Program-made: the position numbers and the translations under genes | NCBI RefSeq assembly: GCF_000306115.2 | Contig: NZ_AKWX02000004.1 | Location: 730,501-794,500, forward strand | Length of the DNA: 64,000 nt | Direction: 5' to 3' | Source: Leptospira wolffii serovar Khorat str. Khorat-H2 | GTDB taxonomy: Bacteria > Spirochaetota > Leptospiria > Leptospirales > Leptospiraceae | Notes under the pieces: generated by a model | Database searches by the model: none | Told to the model about the DNA's origin: nothing | What the model saw: the letters and a program-made list of their open reading frames with translations, nothing else | In this document: piece by piece, positions 61,467 through 64,000 of the stretch | Position numbering within the stretch: position 1 is the first letter of the stretch | How the letters are laid out: every line of letters begins with the position of its first letter

Positions 61467-62294
61467 ATGCAAAGAAAAACCTTCCAGTTCAACGGGATCC
61501 GACTCTCTTATATCGATTCGGAAACTCCCGGAAAGAATACGATTCTCATCGCCCATGCCAACGGTTTTTCCGCAGCCTGCTATTCCTATCTGATTCGTAG
61601 ACTCTCCCCAGAAAATCGGGTACTCGCGCTCGACTTCTGCGGTCACGGAGAATCGGAACCGAGTCTCGATTGGAAGAATTGGTTCTTCTTCCGAGACCAG
61701 ATTCTTACCTTAATAGAAAAGGAAAATCTAAAGGACGTGGTGGGTATCGGTCATTCTTTAGGAGGCGCGAGCCTTCTTCTCGCCAGCTACCAAAAGCCGA
61801 ATTTGTTCCGCAAAATCTTCGTCATGGATCCGGTGGTCCTGAACTTTCCGGTCATTCTCGCCACATTCTTCATAGGCAATCCTCTGGCCAAAGGAGCATT
61901 AAAGAGAAGGAGAGAATTCAAAGATTTGAATATTGTAAGAAAGGCCTATAGAAAATCCCCTACTTTCGCCCGTTGGGCCGAAGAACCGTTCGAAGATTAT
62001 CTATCGTCTTGCCTGAAAGAAGAGAACGGAAAATTAGTTTTGTGTTGCCCTCCCGAATTGGAAGCGAAAATATTCAATTCCGTTCATTGGAAGAGTCTCT
62101 TGCAATACGGAAGAATTTCGAGCGAAGTCCATATTACGATTCCTAAAGATTACGAGGTTTGCTCTCCCAAGGCGGCCCGTAGGATAGTGAAAGGAAATCC
62201 CAATTCTTCCCTGGAAATCTGGCCGGGAACGAATCATTTTTTTCCGTTCGAAGAACCGGATAAAACTTACGAGAGAATTCTAAGCAGATTATAA
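61467..62294 (+). CDS. Alpha/beta hydrolase
   Basis: 275 residues. The oxyanion segment is IAHANGFSAACY, the nucleophile elbow GIGHSLGGASL (serine about 98), and the final His in WPGTNHFFPFEEP. LDFCGHGESEP is the usual loop with the GHG motif. It has no signal peptide. Substrate unknown; esters or thioesters are likely. It is followed after 9 bp by an AraC-family gene on the same strand, so the two probably form a regulated pair. Confidence 0.88.
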   Translation: MQRKTFQFNGIRLSYIDSETPGKNTILIAHANGFSAACYSYLIRRLSPENRVLALDFCGHGESEPSLDWKNWFFFRDQILTLIEKENLKDVVGIGHSLGGASLLLASYQKPNLFRKIFVMDPVVLNFPVILATFFIGNPLAKGALKRRREFKDLNIVRKAYRKSPTFARWAEEPFEDYLSSCLKEENGKLVLCCPPELEAKIFNSVHWKSLLQYGRISSEVHITIPKDYEVCSPKAARRIVKGNPNSSLEIWPGTNHFFPFEEPDKTYERILSRL

Positions 62295-62303
62295 GGCGAT
62301 CCT

Positions 62304-63086
62304 ATGGCGGAGAATCGAGACGGTATACTGTTCTATTTCGGAGGGAGGGTCCTTCTCGCACACAAGGGCCTGTCCACGGATCCGCATTCTCATTACGCCG
62401 TTTCCATTTTGATCTCTCTTAGCTATCCTTTAAAGATCGTGGACGAGTTCGGAATCACTCGGGAATTCAAGGCGGCGGTTTTAGCCCCGAATACCCATCA
62501 TACCCTTCTCGCGGAAGAATGCGACCTGATCGTATTGCAACTCGATCCTTACGGCTCCGACTACGCTCCCATTGCTGCGAGATTCGGCAGGAAAGGAATT
62601 CATGAGATCCCCTTCACGGATCTGGAATCCACATTAGAACGTTGTAATTTATTATTCACGGAGAACCCCAGTTGCTCCGACGCTCGAGAACTCTTCGAAG
62701 ATATACTTACAGCCGTTGGCAGCGAAAAACCTGCCAAAGTTTCCCTGGACCCTAGAATTTTAGCCGCCACAAAGAAGATGCAGGAAAGTCTTCCCGGATC
62801 CGTCTCCGTCCCTGAATTAGCAAAAGAATCCGGATTTTCCGAAACTCGCTTCATGCACGTATTCAAGATCCAAATGGGCCTTCCCGTCAGACAATTTCAA
62901 CTTTGGTTACGACTTCATGAGGCGGCCAAACTTCTAAAAGAAGGCGGAAATCTAACGGAAGCCTCCCATGCAGCCGGTTTCGCAGACCAGGCCCATCTTA
63001 GTCGCACTTTCAAGAGAATGTTCGGAGTTCAGCCTTCCCGCTTTTTAGGAGCGAATACGAACGTGACCGTTCATTTTTGTGTATAA
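62304..63086 (+). CDS. AraC-family transcriptional regulator
   Basis: 260 residues. A cupin-like sensing domain (about 10-110) precedes the two helix-turn-helix motifs of AraC (about 165-255): VPELAKESGFSETRFMHVFK and LTEASHAAGFADQAHLSRTF. The closing FGVQPSRFLG is typical. The effector is unknown. It lies 9 bp after the hydrolase gene, so it may control that gene. Confidence 0.93.
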   Translation: MAENRDGILFYFGGRVLLAHKGLSTDPHSHYAVSILISLSYPLKIVDEFGITREFKAAVLAPNTHHTLLAEECDLIVLQLDPYGSDYAPIAARFGRKGIHEIPFTDLESTLERCNLLFTENPSCSDARELFEDILTAVGSEKPAKVSLDPRILAATKKMQESLPGSVSVPELAKESGFSETRFMHVFKIQMGLPVRQFQLWLRLHEAAKLLKEGGNLTEASHAAGFADQAHLSRTFKRMFGVQPSRFLGANTNVTVHFCV

Positions 63087-63110
63087 TTTTTTTATGATAG
63101 AAGGACGGAA

Positions 63111-63145
63111 AGAAAAGGAGCGCTCCGAAACTCGAAGGAGCGCCC
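63111..63145 (-). terminator. Intrinsic terminator of the Mpo1-like gene
   Basis: On the minus strand GGGCGCTCC, a 10-base loop, GGAGCGCTCC and a T-rich tail, about 18 bp after the stop. Confidence 0.75.
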
Positions 63146-63162
63146 TAAAAAATTAGAGAATG

Positions 63163-63699
63163 TTAGTGAGCAGTGCTGAAGTTTTTCAGTTTACCTTGAG
63201 CCGCTAATTCTTTGCGGACAGCTTCCTGAATTTCCTTACGATATCCCAACTCGAAGAACACGTCAGCGATCACGAAAATAGGCGCCGATACGATCGCCTG
63301 GAATAGGTTATCGAATAGGGCCGGACGACTCTTTTCGAAGATAAAATGTCCGTAGAATTGAGCTCCCCATCCTACCAATTGCGCGACTGCGAATACGGTC
63401 CAAGCGGTAGTGGAATCCAAAGAGGCGGTCAGATAATGGGCCAGAGCCAATAAGGAACCGAAAACGATGCTAGTCGCCGCGGCAAAGATGAAGTCCAAAG
63501 AGAAGTAATACACAATAACCAGCGCGGCAAAAATCGTAGCGGCGGTGATTCCGAATCCTTGGATTCTAAAAATTTCGAATCTACTCAATACTAAAAAAAG
63601 AGTGAATGTAATCGTAGGAACCCCGAGAACGTGAATCCAAACGTTTCTCTTTTCTTGGTGATAGGCCGAATAAAAGGCCATTTCCTTTGCAAATCTCAT
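63163..63699 (-). CDS. Mpo1-like (DUF962) membrane protein
   Basis: 178 residues from ATG 63699, which has GTGAGGAG upstream; a GTG eight codons earlier is inside that SD region. Four to five transmembrane helices. Conserved residues are in YHQEKRNVWIHVLGVP and in the late QFYGHFIFEKSRPAL; these histidines are the iron ligands in yeast Mpo1, a dioxygenase that removes a carbon from 2-hydroxy fatty acids. The bacterial homologues are thought to act similarly. It stands alone and has its own terminator. Confidence 0.9.
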   Translation of the reverse strand: MRFAKEMAFYSAYHQEKRNVWIHVLGVPTITFTLFLVLSRFEIFRIQGFGITAATIFAALVIVYYFSLDFIFAAATSIVFGSLLALAHYLTASLDSTTAWTVFAVAQLVGWGAQFYGHFIFEKSRPALFDNLFQAIVSAPIFVIADVFFELGYRKEIQEAVRKELAAQGKLKNFSTAH

Positions 63700-63865
63700 G
63701 GCTAACTCCTCACAGTGTAGCACTTATTATATCCGGATTTCCTACCGTGGCTTGAACGAACCTGCCGTTTTCGAAAAAAAATCCGTTGCATAATCTTTGT
63801 TCGAAATAAAGCTGAGAGTAGGAGTTCCTACACTCCTAAATTAAGAAATTCGTTAGAAAGGGAAT

Positions 63866-64000
63866 ATGCCGTACGTTAACGTAAAAGTAGCCGGTCCTTT
63901 GACCAAAGAGCAAAAGAAAGCCATCGTGAAAGAAATTACGGAAACCTTATCCAAAGTTGCAGGAAAGGCTCCGGATAGCACATATATAGTGATAGACGAG
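63866..64000 (+). CDS. 4-oxalocrotonate tautomerase family protein (3' end outside window)
   Basis: I translated this by hand. ATG 63866 has AAAGGG upstream; 45 codons are visible before the window ends. The chain begins MPYVNVKVAGPLTKEQKKAI, so after removal of Met the catalytic Pro1 is exposed, as in tautomerases. The next part KEITETLSKVAGKAPDSTYIV continues the family fold. Only about two thirds of a typical 62-70-residue protein is present. It would catalyse keto-enol tautomerisation in aromatic breakdown. Confidence 0.88.
   Translation, partial: MPYVNVKVAGPLTKEQKKAIVKEITETLSKVAGKAPDSTYIVIDE

Noticed and set aside
1..64000. CRISPR arrays, tRNA or rRNA genes, transposases, prophage genes
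   Set aside because: I looked for repeat-spacer patterns, cloverleaf-like segments, DDE-type ORFs and phage structural genes and found none I could support.

Overview
The window reads as a chromosomal segment of a Leptospira species. The support is a high density of small lipoproteins with spirochaete-type lipoboxes, a 7TM-DISM adenylate cyclase, two short lipoproteins sharing a C-T-[LI]-D-K-R-I start, and several lipoproteins ending in the Leptospira style. Base composition looks clearly higher in GC than the roughly 35-40% of L. interrogans and L. biflexa, so I would guess a member of the intermediate (P2) subclade; this is inference. No rRNA, tRNA, CRISPR array, prophage or complete insertion sequence was seen. 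Genes are densely packed, and many start codons were moved from the longest open frame to the one with a Shine-Dalgarno (SD) sequence.

Layout. 1-5.5 kb: a truncated Pr6Pr membrane protein, a run of small CGL/CGM lipoproteins on the minus strand (one of them frameshifted), a methyltransferase and two small membrane proteins. 5.6-13.5 kb: a metzincin-like lipoprotein, an EamA transporter, a histidine kinase and a PAS-GAF-PP2C phosphatase, then a LemA plus triple TPM-domain cluster. 13.5-26.3 kb: SufE, a DUF4349 lipoprotein, an aldo/keto reductase divergent from a tandem pair of TauD/SyrP-like dioxygenases, a BASS transporter, a DsbA-like isomerase, a DODA dioxygenase, TrhO, an AlkD-like glycosylase, a DEAD-box helicase and RmuC. 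26.3-32.5 kb: adenylate cyclase, a lipoprotein, an SRPBCC-EVE-MarR operon with a large palindrome at its start, and a secreted lipase. 32.5-43.3 kb is a housekeeping block: typA, pirin, Uma2, then rplU-prp-rpmA-obgE-proB-proA-nadD-yqeK-LCP-rsfS, which links ribosome assembly, proline synthesis and NAD synthesis. 43.3-64 kb: a YyaL-type protein, TolC, cytochrome c peroxidase, an NDH-2-like oxidoreductase coupled to an ECF41 sigma factor, hydrolases, a Crp-type regulator, an ArsR-SRPBCC-lipoprotein-methyltransferase group, acyl-CoA dehydrogenase, CaiB-type CoA transferase, AraC regulator, Mpo1-like protein and the start of a tautomerase.

The most interesting signals are regulatory or architectural. 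(i) A near-perfect 42-bp palindrome overlaps the SD of the MarR operon. (ii) A sequence matching the published ECF41 promoter lies directly before the oxidoreductase/ECF41 pair. (iii) prp is present although L27 has no cleavable N-terminal extension. (iv) Both TauD-like paralogues carry a hydrophobic insert. (v) Twin operator-like repeats lie between the aldo/keto reductase and those dioxygenases. (vi) A lipoprotein carries a complete HExxHxxGxxH zinc motif. (vii) An LCP-family protein has lost its expected active-site motifs.
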